Of a DNA stretch of 64,000 bases, positions 1 to 8,311 are shown piece by piece. The position numbers and the translations under genes were made by a program. Numbering within the stretch: the first letter of the stretch is position 1; each line of letters begins with the position of its first letter. The notes below the pieces were generated by a model. That model worked only from the letters and a program-made list of their open reading frames with translations, had not been told where the DNA came from and did no database searches. The stretch spans positions 1,302,001 to 1,366,000 of the forward strand of contig NZ_CP054705.1 of NCBI RefSeq assembly GCF_016495725.1, written 5' to 3'. This DNA comes from Salicibibacter cibarius (GTDB lineage Bacteria; Bacillota; Bacilli; Bacillales; Marinococcaceae).

Positions 1-306
1 AACAATTGGGTACTGTTCCGGCACGATTTGCAAAGCGACGTGTTTATGTGCAATTTTTTGAACCGTTGGGAGTAACGCTTCAAGGTTTTCAATGTTAACG
101 GCTGCAGCGTAAAGCGTTTGCATAAGCGCTCTCGGTTGAGTTCCTTGCTTTTGGTTGCGATGGTTGAAAATGTTCAATAGTTCAGGATGGGCTTCAAACA
201 TTTGCTCGTAAAATCGTGTTGTGATGGCTTCGCCTTTTTCAGCCAGGACGGGGGCACTTGCTTTAATTTCGGTTACATGTTTTGAGGAAAGCATTGTGGT
301 GGTCAT
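1..306 (-). CDS. hmp: Flavohemoglobin (nitric oxide dioxygenase), N-terminal part
   Basis: Partial gene running off the left edge; 102 codons are present from an ATG at 306. The translation is a globin domain: it contains FNHRNQKQGTQPRAL, typical of the flavohemoglobin distal region, and KHVALQIVPEQYPIV, which includes the proximal haem-ligand histidine of the family. Flavohemoglobins oxidise NO to nitrate with O2 and NAD(P)H in the cytoplasm; the FAD and NAD domains would lie outside the window. A GGGAGTG ribosome binding site precedes the start. It is divergent from nsrR, the usual NO-responsive repressor of hmp, with NsrR-like sites between. Identity is confident; completeness cannot be judged. 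Confidence 0.9.
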   Translation of the reverse strand, partial: MTTTMLSSKHVTEIKASAPVLAEKGEAITTRFYEQMFEAHPELLNIFNHRNQKQGTQPRALMQTLYAAAVNIENLEALLPTVQKIAHKHVALQIVPEQYPIV

Positions 307-330
307 AAAAAAGCACTCCCATTTTTAAGT

Positions 331-397
331 AGTATTTGAAATACATCTTTATCGTAATGTAAAATATCTCTTAAAGCAATATTTTAAATACATCTTT
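331..397. promoter_or_regulatory. Two NsrR-like operator sites between hmp and nsrR
   Basis: Two related AT-rich partial palindromes lie in the 128-bp divergent region: one at 331-349 with core GTATTTGAAATAC next to hmp, and one at 379-397 (ATATTTTAAATACATCTTT) next to nsrR. Both resemble the TTTAAAT-type sites bound by Bacillus NsrR. The arrangement suggests control of both genes by NsrR. This rests on motif resemblance only. Confidence 0.5.
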
Positions 398-434
398 AAA
401 TAAATGTTCACATTCTAAAGAGAGGGGGATCGGG

Positions 435-875
435 ATGCAGCTCACATCCTATACTGATTATTCATTGCGCGTACTGATTTACGTGGGAAGCCTTCCCGAG
501 GGTGGACGTACGTCCATTAAAGAAATTGCCTCTGTTTACCAACTTTCAAGCAATCATTTGCAAAAAATTGTCCATGAATTGGGGAGGAAAAAATACATTG
601 AAACCATTCGAGGGCGTAATGGGGGGATTCAGCTCGGAACGAATCCCGAAAACATCAATGTTGGGACATTGGTAAGAGAATTTGAAGACATGGCATTGGT
701 GGATTGCTTTAATGAAAATCAACTTTGTGCCATCAGCCCGGTTTGCCGTCTTAAAAGCGTGTTACACAAAGCGAACGATGCTTTCTTACAAGTACTCGAT
801 GCGTACACGTTGGCGGATTTGTTAGTAAACAAGGATGATTTGGCAAGTATATTCAGAGCTCAGCTGAAAACATAA
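435..875 (+). CDS. nsrR: Rrf2-family NO-sensing repressor NsrR
   Basis: A 146-residue Rrf2-family protein. Residues 1-60 form the winged helix-turn-helix, with SIKEIASVYQLSSNHLQKIV as the recognition region and RGRNGG in the wing. Three cysteines, C91, C98 and C104, lie where NsrR proteins bind the [4Fe-4S] cluster that reacts with NO. The start ATG at 435 follows AGAGGGGGA. The divergent hmp neighbour makes NsrR more likely than IscR or CymR. In this family loss of the cluster on NO exposure relieves repression of hmp. The spacing C-x6-C-x5-C is visible in the sequence; cluster binding is inferred from the family. Confidence 0.88.
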   Translation: MQLTSYTDYSLRVLIYVGSLPEGGRTSIKEIASVYQLSSNHLQKIVHELGRKKYIETIRGRNGGIQLGTNPENINVGTLVREFEDMALVDCFNENQLCAISPVCRLKSVLHKANDAFLQVLDAYTLADLLVNKDDLASIFRAQLKT

Positions 876-907
876 GTAAAAGCGCGGGTGCCTGAAACTA
901 AAGAACG

Positions 908-926
908 CCGCATCACTTTGATGCGG
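908..926 (+). terminator. Hairpin after nsrR, possible terminator
   Basis: An 8-bp perfect stem (CCGCATCA / TGATGCGG) with a 3-base loop lies 32 bases after the nsrR stop. It lacks a clear U-run, so it may be a weak or factor-dependent terminator. Confidence 0.45.
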
Positions 927-955
927 TCGTGGGTGTTATGTCAAAATTTTTTAAA

Positions 956-979
956 ATAAGTGCCGCAAAATGCACTTAT
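956..979. promoter_or_regulatory. Perfect 8+8 inverted repeat upstream of the hydrolase gene
   Basis: ATAAGTGC and GCACTTAT flank an 8-base spacer. A TATGAT -10-like element follows at 985-990, so the palindrome overlaps the expected -35 region of the hydrolase promoter, as an operator would. No regulator is identified. Confidence 0.4.
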
Positions 980-1016
980 CGTGTTATGATACTGACATTA
1001 AACACTTTCGGAGGTG

Positions 1017-1862
1017 ATGAACATCAACTTGAATGTTAAGGAAAGAACCCTTGAAGTTAATGGCACACATATTCATGTTGTTGAACAGGGAGAAGGTCCG
1101 GCCGTTCTATTGCTGCATGGCTTTCCGGACTCCTGGTACTTATGGCGTCGTCAAATCCCGGCGTTGGCTGAAGCGGGCTACAGGGTGATCGCGCCGGATC
1201 AACGCGGGTTTGGTGAATCTGATAAACCGGTGGGAAAAAGCGCTTATCTCATGCCCGCTTTGGTCAATGACGTGTTAGCCATCCTTGATGAATTAGATGT
1301 GAAACAAACCCATATAGCGGCCCATGACTGGGGAGCGATCGTCGGGTGGATGCTCGCCGGTATGTACCCAAAAAGGGTTGAACGTTTAGCTGCATTATCC
1401 GTTGGCCATCCGACAAAATTCACTGAGTTTTCGATCAATCAACTGGAGAAATCATGGTATATTTTTTTATTTCAGTTTGAGGACGTAGCAGAAAAAATGT
1501 TAAAGAAAAATGATTGGGCTTTATATAAACAATGGACACGCCATCACGAAGAGACAATTAAGCAGATCAAAGCGTTATCACGACCCGGGGCTTTAACAGC
1601 CGGAATAAATTGGTACCGGGCAAACATGGCCCCGGAAACCTTGCCATCGTTGCCTTTGAAAGCACCTGATGTCAAGGTGCCGACACTGGGCATTTGGAGC
1701 GATGAGGATGCTTTTGTAACCGAGGAACAAATGAAACGTTCCGCTGAATACGTGACGGGACCTTGGCGTTATGAAAAAGTAGAGAATGCCAGTCACTGGC
1801 TACAACTGGATCAACCGGAAACGGTAAATGAACTTCTGATAGATTTTTTCGACAACAGATAA
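1017..1862 (+). CDS. Alpha/beta hydrolase, epoxide hydrolase type
   Basis: A cytoplasmic alpha/beta-hydrolase of about 281 residues. HGFPDSW near residue 34 supplies the oxyanion segment. The nucleophile elbow reads AAHDWGA, with Asp where lipases and esterases have Ser, which is the hallmark of epoxide hydrolases and haloalkane dehalogenases. GIWSDEDAF supplies the acid region and ASHWLQLDQPE the catalytic His. Substrate is unknown. The start is uncertain: GTG 1014 overlaps the GGAGG and ATG 1017 lies only two bases after it; an in-frame TTG at 1029 is the alternative. A small lipoprotein gene follows after 15 bases, probably cotranscribed. Confidence 0.8.
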   Translation: MNINLNVKERTLEVNGTHIHVVEQGEGPAVLLLHGFPDSWYLWRRQIPALAEAGYRVIAPDQRGFGESDKPVGKSAYLMPALVNDVLAILDELDVKQTHIAAHDWGAIVGWMLAGMYPKRVERLAALSVGHPTKFTEFSINQLEKSWYIFLFQFEDVAEKMLKKNDWALYKQWTRHHEETIKQIKALSRPGALTAGINWYRANMAPETLPSLPLKAPDVKVPTLGIWSDEDAFVTEEQMKRSAEYVTGPWRYEKVENASHWLQLDQPETVNELLIDFFDNR

Positions 1863-1877
1863 GCGGAGGGAAAATGA

Positions 1878-2237
1878 GTGAAGAAGATGGGTTGGTTGCC
1901 GATATTAACACTGTTGATAGCAGGGTGTGCGCAAGAAGCTGAGTCAGAGGAAACGTTTTACAAAGAAGAGAGCACAGAAGATTGGCAGGTGGAGATTGAA
2001 GATGTAGGCGAAGAAGAAGAGCGTAGATTGACCGTCACATACATTGGTGACGATGACATCGAGCGCTTACAGGTCGAGTATGAAGGGTTTAGGATTCGTC
2101 CAAATTCTGAAGAAGACACTTCAGCAACCATCCGCGACCTATCTGAACGACCAAGTTATGAAGTTATCATTCATTGGCGCGATGAAGAGAACGAACGCTA
2201 TGAGGAGTCAGTGACTTTAGACATCGATGAAGAATAA
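1878..2237 (+). CDS. Small acidic lipoprotein, function unknown
   Basis: A 119-residue protein with a lipoprotein signal: MKKMGWLP, a short hydrophobic stretch and lipobox LIAGC, giving a lipidated Cys at about residue 17. The mature part is very rich in Glu and Asp and has no family I recognise. The start is GTG 1878, preceded by GCGGAGGG at 1863-1870; the overlapping ATG at 1874 is in another frame. It probably shares a transcript with the hydrolase and ends at the terminator at 2245-2274. Likely anchored to the outer face of the membrane. Confidence 0.7.
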   Translation: MKKMGWLPILTLLIAGCAQEAESEETFYKEESTEDWQVEIEDVGEEEERRLTVTYIGDDDIERLQVEYEGFRIRPNSEEDTSATIRDLSERPSYEVIIHWRDEENERYEESVTLDIDEE

Positions 2238-2244
2238 ATGGATT

Positions 2245-2274
2245 AAGGCTGCTCACTTTTTTTGAGCAGTCCTT
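2245..2274 (+). terminator. Terminator-like hairpin after the lipoprotein gene
   Basis: AAGGCTGCTCA pairs with TGAGCAGTCCTT (one bulged T) around a T-rich loop, eight bases after the stop codon. It is positioned to end the hydrolase-lipoprotein transcript. Confidence 0.6.
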
Positions 2275-2367
2275 ATCATGTGCAATGGGAGAAAGTTCGA
2301 TGACTGGAAAATGCGCCGGACTTCTTGCATAATGTATGGAAAGTATTGCAAAGGGAGTTGACTTCAT

Positions 2368-2946
2368 TTGACGACACTTGGACTCATTAGGCACGGGATA
2401 ACCGATTGGAACGAGAACGGAAGAGCACAGGGAATTACGGATATTCCTCTTAATATGACGGGAAAAGAACAAGCCGCCGCGGTCGCCAATAGGCTAGCAT
2501 TGGAAGAAAAATGGGATATGATCGTTGCCAGTGATTTGTCTCGAGCCAAGGAAACGGCGGAAATCATCGCCGCTAAATTAAAACTGCCGGTTGCGAATGA
2601 CACGCGAATACGGGAAATGAATTGCGGAGAGATTGAAGGCACCACTGAAGAAGAAAGGGTACAAAAATGGGGAGAACATTGGCGGCAGTTAGACTTAGGA
2701 ATCGAAACGGCGGAAGAGTTGTCGCGGCGAGGCTATGAATTTTTGGAGGAGACTGTGGCCGCAAACGAGAATAAGCGGGTATTGATCGTCAGCCACGGCG
2801 GACTAATCAGCCACACCATCCGGCGGTTGTTACCGGAAAAACTTCCATTCACACGTCTCGAAAACACATCGGTAACCAATCTTAGAAAGTTGGAAAACAA
2901 CTGGGATTGTACATTGTATAATTGCACGAAACATTTGGGGGTATAA
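2368..2946 (+). CDS. Histidine phosphatase family protein (PGAM-like)
   Basis: A 192-residue member of the histidine phosphatase superfamily. The phosphoaccepting RHG motif is at residues 8-10 (LIRHGITDWN), the acid residue lies in IREMNCGEIEG near 83, and the second catalytic His is in LIVSHGGL. Such proteins include cofactor-dependent phosphoglycerate mutase, CobC and small-molecule phosphatases; at under 200 residues it is more likely a phosphatase than glycolytic GpmA. The start is TTG 2368, ten bases after AAGGGAG. It stands alone between a terminator and a repeat-containing intergenic region. The substrate cannot be named. Confidence 0.8.
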   Translation: MTTLGLIRHGITDWNENGRAQGITDIPLNMTGKEQAAAVANRLALEEKWDMIVASDLSRAKETAEIIAAKLKLPVANDTRIREMNCGEIEGTTEEERVQKWGEHWRQLDLGIETAEELSRRGYEFLEETVAANENKRVLIVSHGGLISHTIRRLLPEKLPFTRLENTSVTNLRKLENNWDCTLYNCTKHLGV

Positions 2947-3709
2947 ATAACGAACTTACGCTTGTGCTTATTGACATTGACGCAAATAATCCTCTAAAGT
3001 CAGGTATTTTTCTTCTGGTAACGTAGTTTTTTTGGTATCGTCAATTCACCTTTTGATTTTGGGGTCAAGTGATCAATCGTGTCACCATAATTACTACAGT
3101 TAAAAGCACATAAAATGATTCTCTGTAAAAATAAATTGGTAAAGTTCTGTTCTATGATACAATTGATGAATCAAGTTTACATGGACGATCCCGGTAACCC
3201 TTTCAATGACCAACTGTTTTGTTTTTATTGTAGTAATGTCATATTGCAAACTCTGTTATTTGACAAGTTAGGGCGTTAGTCTAGCTTTTTTTGGTCATCG
3301 CACTGGGATTAGATACCCTTGGATCAGTTTTTTGTCTTTGTTCGGTCGCTAAAGGTGCGGTTAGATACCCCCTGACTTAGATTTCCCCCTCTGTTCGGGT
3401 TCTAATCGAACGATTAGCGACCCTTGAGCCGGTTATTCTCCTCTGTTCGGGTTTTAAAAAGTCTGGATGGGATACCCTTTTTAATTCTCGCTAAGCGAGA
3501 TCTAACTACCAAGCGTAGTCCAATTATATTAGAAAGGCTCGCGGATGACGACCAAGTTCCCCATATGTCGTTTTCTCCGATGCCACATTGCGAAAATGTG
3601 CGCACGGTTGCCTGTAACGTAACAAGCCATGTTAAATGTCAAAGGGGTCGGAAAACGACATCGAACCGGATAAATGCTCGAGGATTACATCTGCCAAAAC
3701 TCAAGGGAA
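2947..3709. other. Non-coding interval holding a tandem repeat
   Basis: A 763-base stretch without a convincing gene. An open frame at 3424-3807 on the plus strand overlaps the repeat array and the acetyltransferase gene on the other strand, and has no ribosome binding site or recognisable protein, so it is not called. The rest is AT-rich with no clear RNA gene. Confidence 0.6.
3306..3480. repeat. Degenerate 52-54 bp tandem repeat, about 3.3 copies
   Basis: The words TTAG at 3309, 3361 and 3414, GATACC at 3312, 3364 and 3471 (GCGACC at 3417), and TTCGG at 3341, 3394 and 3446 recur every 52-54 bases. Copies are diverged. The period matches the arrays at 24.1, 31.4 and 43.0 kb although the sequence differs. 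Confidence 0.65.
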
Positions 3710-4237
3710 TCATAGTTCAGAAAAACGATTCTCTCCCCATTCGTCTTCCAACATGCTCATTTCCCACAGACTCCAATAGTCGTCGCCCATCTTCCGTAGG
3801 TCTCTGAGCAAACCATCCCTTTTAAAACCCACTTTCTCATAGCAGGCAATCGCTGGTTCATTAAAAGAAAAGACACCGAGGCTGACTCTATGAAGTTTCA
3901 TATCATCAAACGCAATCGCGAGGATATCGCGCATCATGCGCTCTCCAATTCCTTTGCCTCTGGCACTCGGTTCACCGACAAGCACTTTGCCGACCCTTGC
4001 CGAACGGTTTGCTCTGTCGATTCTTCCCAATGAAATATGCCCGATCACTTCTCCCGTTTCTTGTTCCGCGACGCTATAAATGTAGCGGTCAGGCTCTTCC
4101 ATATAACGTTCGAGTTGTTTTTCATTCAAAGGATAAGTGAAGATAGGACCACCCCATTGCAAGAGAAATTCGGGCGAATCGATCCATTCGATTAGTTTGT
4201 GCATGTGAGATTGTTGAAACACTTGTAAAGTAATCAT
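3710..4237 (-). CDS. GNAT N-acetyltransferase, RimJ/RimL type
   Basis: A 175-residue GNAT protein. The acetyl-CoA motif A is ARVGKVLVGEPSARGKGIGE (Q/RxxGxG as RGKGIG) and motif B includes NEPAIACYEKVGFKRDG, typical of RimJ/RimL-type enzymes that acetylate protein or small-molecule amines. Start ATG 4237 is preceded on the minus strand by AGAGGCG. It is a single gene converging on the repeat region. The substrate is unknown. Confidence 0.82.
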   Translation of the reverse strand: MITLQVFQQSHMHKLIEWIDSPEFLLQWGGPIFTYPLNEKQLERYMEEPDRYIYSVAEQETGEVIGHISLGRIDRANRSARVGKVLVGEPSARGKGIGERMMRDILAIAFDDMKLHRVSLGVFSFNEPAIACYEKVGFKRDGLLRDLRKMGDDYWSLWEMSMLEDEWGENRFSEL

Positions 4238-4302
4238 AGTTAAACGCCTCTATTCATTAGTATTATAACCGGAGTATTCTTGGGTTGCCCGCTCAATCCT
4301 AT

Positions 4303-4337
4303 CAAAATAAAAAAGCCCACGTATTTAGCGTAGACTT
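4303..4337 (-). terminator. Terminator of the two-gene minus-strand unit
   Basis: Read on the minus strand, AAGTCTACG pairs with CGTGGGCTT (9 bp including G-U pairs) around a 7-base loop, followed by a T-run. It lies just after the 62-codon gene. Confidence 0.7.
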
Positions 4338-4351
4338 GTAAGTCATAAAAT

Positions 4352-4540
4352 TTAGCGAGTAGAATAGGAATTTTTTTGCTTTTGGATAATCTCGTTCATC
4401 AATCGATCAGTTTCCTGTCGCTCTGTTTCTGTATCCTGAGATTCAGCGTAGACGCCTTGATGTTTACGGTCAATAATGTTTGCAAGTTCGCCGACGGTCA
4501 TATTCGATTCATGACATCGCTCGCTTTTATATGAAGTCAT
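4352..4540 (-). CDS. Small hydrophilic protein, function unknown
   Basis: A 62-residue charged protein without membrane segment, signal peptide or known family. It looks real because an excellent ribosome binding site (GGAAAGGAGAG, seven bases before ATG 4540) lies inside the last codons of the upstream gene at 4542-5018, implying translational coupling, and because a terminator follows directly. The C-terminal half (residues about 30-60) is rich in Glu, Gln and Lys and probably helical. Confidence 0.6.
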   Translation of the reverse strand: MTSYKSERCHESNMTVGELANIIDRKHQGVYAESQDTETERQETDRLMNEIIQKQKNSYSTR

Positions 4541-4541
4541 T

Positions 4542-5018
4542 TTAACGCTCTCCTTTCCTTAAGTATACATCAATTAATTTGTTGGAAGCAACGTCATCAA
4601 AATAAATCCTGTTCTTAGAGATCATTTTTGCGCCAAAACGACGGTAGTGACGAATAAGGGTATTAACGTGTTTAATGTGAATGGCAACAAATCCATCAAA
4701 ACCTTGATGAAAGCTTTTCATGCATATTGTCGACAATATAGATGGTGTTATCATTAATTCCGATTGGTCGCCAATATTAAAAGGGGATGACTCTAAATAA
4801 TGAATAAGAAGAAAATTTTCGCGATACTCGTAAGAAATTAATGCTTGTATAGCATCGCTTCCTATAATTGTAAGTTTATCCACTTCTCTTTTAGTATGAA
4901 CGTATTCCTTTCTCAAATAAAATAACCAATAATCGGCATTTTTAGAAACCTCAATATATGTAACGGGGGATACTTTGCCTACATACGTTTCTTTTCCGTC
5001 TTTGGTGTGAACATTCAC
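4542..5018 (-). CDS. Unknown protein with GNAT-like features
   Basis: A 158-residue cytoplasmic protein. The order of elements (ALISYEYRENFLLIHYLESSP, then FDGFVAIHIKHVNTLIRHYRRFGAKMI) resembles the later strands and the 'YxxFGF' end of a GNAT fold, but a clear acetyl-CoA loop is missing, so it may be a degenerate or non-catalytic relative. The start is GTG 5018 with GGAGG about a dozen bases upstream. It forms an operon with the 62-residue gene, whose ribosome binding site it contains. It is divergent from the pur promoter region. Function not assigned. Confidence 0.55.
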   Translation of the reverse strand: MNVHTKDGKETYVGKVSPVTYIEVSKNADYWLFYLRKEYVHTKREVDKLTIIGSDAIQALISYEYRENFLLIHYLESSPFNIGDQSELMITPSILSTICMKSFHQGFDGFVAIHIKHVNTLIRHYRRFGAKMISKNRIYFDDVASNKLIDVYLRKGER

Positions 5019-5114
5019 CTGTATTTTGGTCCTCCATTTTCCGTCATCATTATTTATATCGGCCAGGGGTGGCGATTATGAAGACATGTAGGTTATTGTC
5101 ACTGAATAATGAGC

Positions 5115-5193
5115 AATTCCCGAACGATTACATGCATATATCTTGCGAACATTCGACTTTTACATTGACATTTTTATTTATAGATACTACGAT
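5115..5193 (+). promoter_or_regulatory. pur operon promoter with candidate PurBox pair
   Basis: TTGACA at 5165-5170 and TACGAT at 5188-5193 are separated by 17 bases, a strong sigma-A promoter. Upstream, CCCGAAC at 5119-5125 and an inverted ATTCG at 5151-5155 resemble the inverted CCGAAC PurBoxes bound by Bacillus PurR, which lie at a comparable distance in B. subtilis. The spacing between CGAA and TTCG (27 bases) is slightly longer than I expect, so the PurBox call is tentative while the promoter is firm. Confidence 0.6.
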
Positions 5194-5225
5194 AAAAAAA
5201 GAGATGAACAACTGACAAATCAAAT

Positions 5226-5294
5226 CCTCATATAAATTCGAGAATATGGCTCGAACGTTTCTACTTGGTCGCCGTAAACGGCTGGTCTATGAGG
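5226..5294 (+). ncRNA. Purine riboswitch aptamer, guanine type
   Basis: The conserved purine aptamer is readable: P1 from CCTCATA (5226-5232) with TATGAGG (5288-5294), then TATAA, AATATGGC, GTTTCTAC, CCGTAAA and GGTCTATG. The junction residue that pairs with the ligand is C (as in GACTATG of xpt) rather than U, pointing to guanine or hypoxanthine. The base just before it is U where xpt has A. Ligand binding would favour the downstream terminator and switch off the pur operon. Confidence 0.93.
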
Positions 5295-5317
5295 GAGCTT
5301 TAGATGTGCGCAGAATT

Positions 5318-5366
5318 AGCCCACTGTGACTTCAGGCTTCCTCCTGGACAGTGGGTAATTTTTATT
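5318..5366 (+). terminator. Riboswitch-controlled terminator in the pur leader
   Basis: CCCACTGT (5320-5327) pairs with ACAGTGGG (5348-5355), with an inner CAGG/CCTG helix, followed by TAATTTTTATT. It lies between the purine aptamer and purE and is the expected expression platform. Confidence 0.85.
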
Positions 5367-5384
5367 GAAAGCGGAGGTTGAATG

Positions 5385-5876
5385 ATGGCTGTTGAGGTTG
5401 GCGTTATTATGGGCAGCACGTCTGATGAAGCGACGATGGCCCATGCTTGCCGGATTTTAGAAGAATTTGAAGTCCCTTTTGAAAAAAGAATTGTATCGGC
5501 ACATCGTACGCCTGATACGATGTTTGCATATGCGGAAGAAGCACGCGAGCGTGGATTGAAAGTGATTATCGCGGGAGCCGGCGGCGCTGCTCATCTTCCG
5601 GGGATGGTTGCGGCGAAGACGACCCTTCCGGTGATCGGCGTGCCGATCCAATCGAAAGCGTTGAGTGGTTGGGATTCGCTGCTTTCGATCGTTCAGATGC
5701 CGAAAGGCGTGCCGGTGGCCACCGTCGCGATCGGGGAAGCCGGAGCGGAAAATGCAGGACTGCTTGCCGTACAACAACTATCGGCGTTTGATCAAGCTTT
5801 GGCACAAAAATTACAAGTGCGCAGGGATAACAAAGCGAATGAGGTATTGGCGCAAGGGGGAGGAGAAGAGTCATGA
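5385..5876 (+). CDS. purE: N5-carboxyaminoimidazole ribonucleotide mutase PurE
   Basis: First gene of the IMP operon; about 163 residues, normal for class I PurE. It moves the carboxyl of N5-CAIR to C4 to give CAIR, acting with PurK. Conserved segments are [16 protein letters not shown] and [11 protein letters not shown], which build the active site of the octamer. ATG 5382 and 5385 are adjacent; 5385 lies seven bases from GGAGG and is preferred. The 3' end overlaps purK by four bases. Expression should depend on the PurR-type promoter and the guanine riboswitch upstream. Confidence 0.96.
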   Translation: MAVEVGVIMGSTSDEATMAHACRILEEFEVPFEKRIVSAHRTPDTMFAYAEEARERGLKVIIAGAGGAAHLPGMVAAKTTLPVIGVPIQSKALSGWDSLLSIVQMPKGVPVATVAIGEAGAENAGLLAVQQLSAFDQALAQKLQVRRDNKANEVLAQGGGEES

Positions 5877-6988
5877 TTACGCCCGGGAAAACGATTGGCA
5901 TCCTCGGCGGCGGCCAGCTCGGGCGGATGATGGCGCTGGAAGCAAAGGCGATGGGGTATCGCATCGCCGTTCTTGAACCGGAGCCGGATTCTCCGACCGC
6001 GCAAGTAGCGGATGAAGAGATCGTCGCCCCTTATGATGATGCCACAGCCATCCGAAAGCTGGCAGCGATCAGCGATGTCGTTACCTTTGAATTCGAAAAT
6101 GTCGATGCGACGACGGCCGCCATTTTATCGGAAGAACAAAAGTTGCCGCAAGGGGTCGATCTCTTGCGCATATGCCAACACCGTCTGCGTGAAAAAGAAG
6201 CGCTCACCTCGGCAGGCCTTAACGTCGCCCCTTATGCGGAAGTCACATCAGAGGAAGATTTAAGGCAAGGCATTGAAAAGCTGGGAACCCCTTCGGTGCT
6301 TAAAACGTGCCGTGGTGGCTATGATGGCAAAGGGCAAGTGGTGATCAAAGATAAAGACGAAGTTTCCGCCGCTTTTCGGCAATTAAAAGATACAGGGGAT
6401 CTTGTGTTGGAGCAATGGGTGGCTTTTGCCAAAGAAATCTCCGTCATCGTGACGAGAACAAAAGCGGGTGAGATTGTTACGTTTCCGGTGGCCGAAAACG
6501 ACCACGAAGACAATATTTTAAAGCGAACGGTTGTCCCTGCCCAAGTGGGTGAAAAAGCCGAACAATCCGCACGGGGAATGGCTGAAACATTCGCGGAAAA
6601 TATAGCTCTCGTAGGAACGCTGGCAATGGAAATGTTTTATCTCGAAGATGGAAGCCTATACGTCAATGAGCTTGCGCCGCGGCCCCATAATTCGGGCCAT
6701 TACTCGATTGATGCTTGCAATGTGTCGCAATTTCACTTGCATATACGTGCCATCTGCGGGTGGCCGCTAATCAAACCGGAGTCAACTACGCCGGTGGTGA
6801 TGGACAATGTTCTTGGTGAACATGTCGAAAAAGCTATAGAAATTATCCCGGCGTATCGAAATGCATTTCTTCATCTATATGGGAAAGAAGAAGCTCGCCC
6901 GGGCCGGAAAATGGGCCATGTGAATATTACCGGAAAGACGAGAGAAGAAACATTGATTGAAAGTGAAAAATTGGCAATCCGATCTTAA
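5873..6988 (+). CDS. purK: N5-CAIR synthetase PurK (ATP-grasp)
   Basis: A 371-residue ATP-grasp enzyme that carboxylates AIR with ATP and bicarbonate to N5-CAIR, the substrate of PurE. The N-terminal [11 protein letters not shown] is the PurK hallmark; [13 protein letters not shown] is the ATP-grasp glycine loop; [17 protein letters not shown] is the Mg/ATP end. The start overlaps purE in ATGA with GGGGGAGGAG upstream. Slightly shorter than typical at the C terminus but with no sign of truncation. Confidence 0.95.
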   Translation: MITPGKTIGILGGGQLGRMMALEAKAMGYRIAVLEPEPDSPTAQVADEEIVAPYDDATAIRKLAAISDVVTFEFENVDATTAAILSEEQKLPQGVDLLRICQHRLREKEALTSAGLNVAPYAEVTSEEDLRQGIEKLGTPSVLKTCRGGYDGKGQVVIKDKDEVSAAFRQLKDTGDLVLEQWVAFAKEISVIVTRTKAGEIVTFPVAENDHEDNILKRTVVPAQVGEKAEQSARGMAETFAENIALVGTLAMEMFYLEDGSLYVNELAPRPHNSGHYSIDACNVSQFHLHIRAICGWPLIKPESTTPVVMDNVLGEHVEKAIEIIPAYRNAFLHLYGKEEARPGRKMGHVNITGKTREETLIESEKLAIRS

Positions 6989-7006
6989 AAGCAGAGGAGA
7001 CCGACG

Positions 7007-8299
7007 ATGATTGATCGTTATACGCGCCCGGAAATGGGGCAGGTTTGGACGGAAGAAAACCGATTTCAAGCATGGCTGGATGTGGAAATCGCAGCCTGTG
7101 AAGCTTGGGCGGAACAAGGGGTTATTCCGAACGAAGACGTTGTGAAAATCAGGGAAAATGCAGGGTTTGATATTGAACGCATCCTTGAAATCGAAGCAAC
7201 CACCCGCCATGATGTCGTCGCGTTTACGCGTGCCGTATCCGAGACGCTCGGAGAAGAACGAAAATGGGTGCATTACGGATTAACGTCTACGGATGTTGTC
7301 GATACCGCCCAGTCTTACTTGTTAAAACAAGCCAATGACATCCTTCGTAATGACTTGCACCGCTTTAAAGACGTTCTGGCTCGCAAGGCAAATGAGCATC
7401 GCTATACATTGATGATGGGCAGAACCCATGGCGTGCACGCAGAACCGACAACATTCGGTGTCAAGCTCGCTCTTTGGTATGCAGAAGTGAAGCGGCAGAT
7501 CGAACGTTTTGAAGCGGCCGCCGAAGGCGTCCGCGTCGGGAAAATGTCGGGAGCAGTCGGTACGTTCGCGAACATCCCCCCTGAAATTGAGGCGTCCGTT
7601 TGCGAGCGTCTAGGGCTTGCGCCGGCACCGATTTCAACACAAACGTTGCAACGCGACCGCCACGCCCACTACATCTCCACGCTCGCGCTTATCGCGACGT
7701 CGATTGAAAAAATGGCTGTTGAGATTCGAAACTTGCAAAAAACGGAAAGCCGGGAAGTTGAAGAAGCATTCGGCAAGGGGCAAAAGGGGTCATCCGCGAT
7801 GCCTCACAAACGTAACCCAGTCGGTTCGGAAAATATGACCGGCTTATCCCGCGTCATTCGCGGGCATGTACAAACCGCATTTGAAAATGTTCCCCTTTGG
7901 CATGAACGGGATATTTCCCATTCGTCTGCCGAACGGATAATATTCCCTGACAGCACGATTTTACTCAATTATATGCTGAACCGTTTTACGACCATCATCG
8001 ATCAACTCACCGTCTACCCTGAGAATATGAAGGAAAATATAAACAAAACCTTTGGCCTTGTCCATTCGCAACAAGTTTTGCTTGCGCTCATCGATCGCGG
8101 CATGACGAGGGAAGAAGCCTATGACCTCGTGCAGCCGAAAGCGATGGAAGCATGGGAGACGAAAGTTTCGTTTCGAACACTTGTGGAACAAGAGGAAAAT
8201 ATAAGGAAAGTGCTTGATAAAGAAACCCTTGATGATTGTTTCGATGAACGGCACCATTTGAAAAACGTTGATGTATTATTTTCCAGAGTTGGCCTTTGA
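7007..8299 (+). CDS. purB: Adenylosuccinate lyase PurB
   Basis: A 430-residue member of the fumarase/aspartase superfamily. It cleaves SAICAR to AICAR and fumarate in the pathway and also adenylosuccinate to AMP. The superfamily signature reads [18 protein letters not shown] near residue 265; [14 protein letters not shown] carries a catalytic His and [10 protein letters not shown] lies in the substrate pocket. ATG 7007 follows AGAGGAGA with proper spacing. Eighteen bases separate it from purK. Acts as a cytoplasmic homotetramer. Confidence 0.96.
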   Translation: MIDRYTRPEMGQVWTEENRFQAWLDVEIAACEAWAEQGVIPNEDVVKIRENAGFDIERILEIEATTRHDVVAFTRAVSETLGEERKWVHYGLTSTDVVDTAQSYLLKQANDILRNDLHRFKDVLARKANEHRYTLMMGRTHGVHAEPTTFGVKLALWYAEVKRQIERFEAAAEGVRVGKMSGAVGTFANIPPEIEASVCERLGLAPAPISTQTLQRDRHAHYISTLALIATSIEKMAVEIRNLQKTESREVEEAFGKGQKGSSAMPHKRNPVGSENMTGLSRVIRGHVQTAFENVPLWHERDISHSSAERIIFPDSTILLNYMLNRFTTIIDQLTVYPENMKENINKTFGLVHSQQVLLALIDRGMTREEAYDLVQPKAMEAWETKVSFRTLVEQEENIRKVLDKETLDDCFDERHHLKNVDVLFSRVGL

Positions 8300-8311
8300 A
8301 AGGATGTCTAT

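Noticed and set aside
3424-3807. Plus-strand open frame of 127 codons
   Set aside because: It covers tandem repeats and the end of the acetyltransferase gene, with no ribosome binding site or recognisable protein.
5226-5294. Adenine-type riboswitch
   Set aside because: The ligand-pairing position is C, not U, and the gene controlled is purE.
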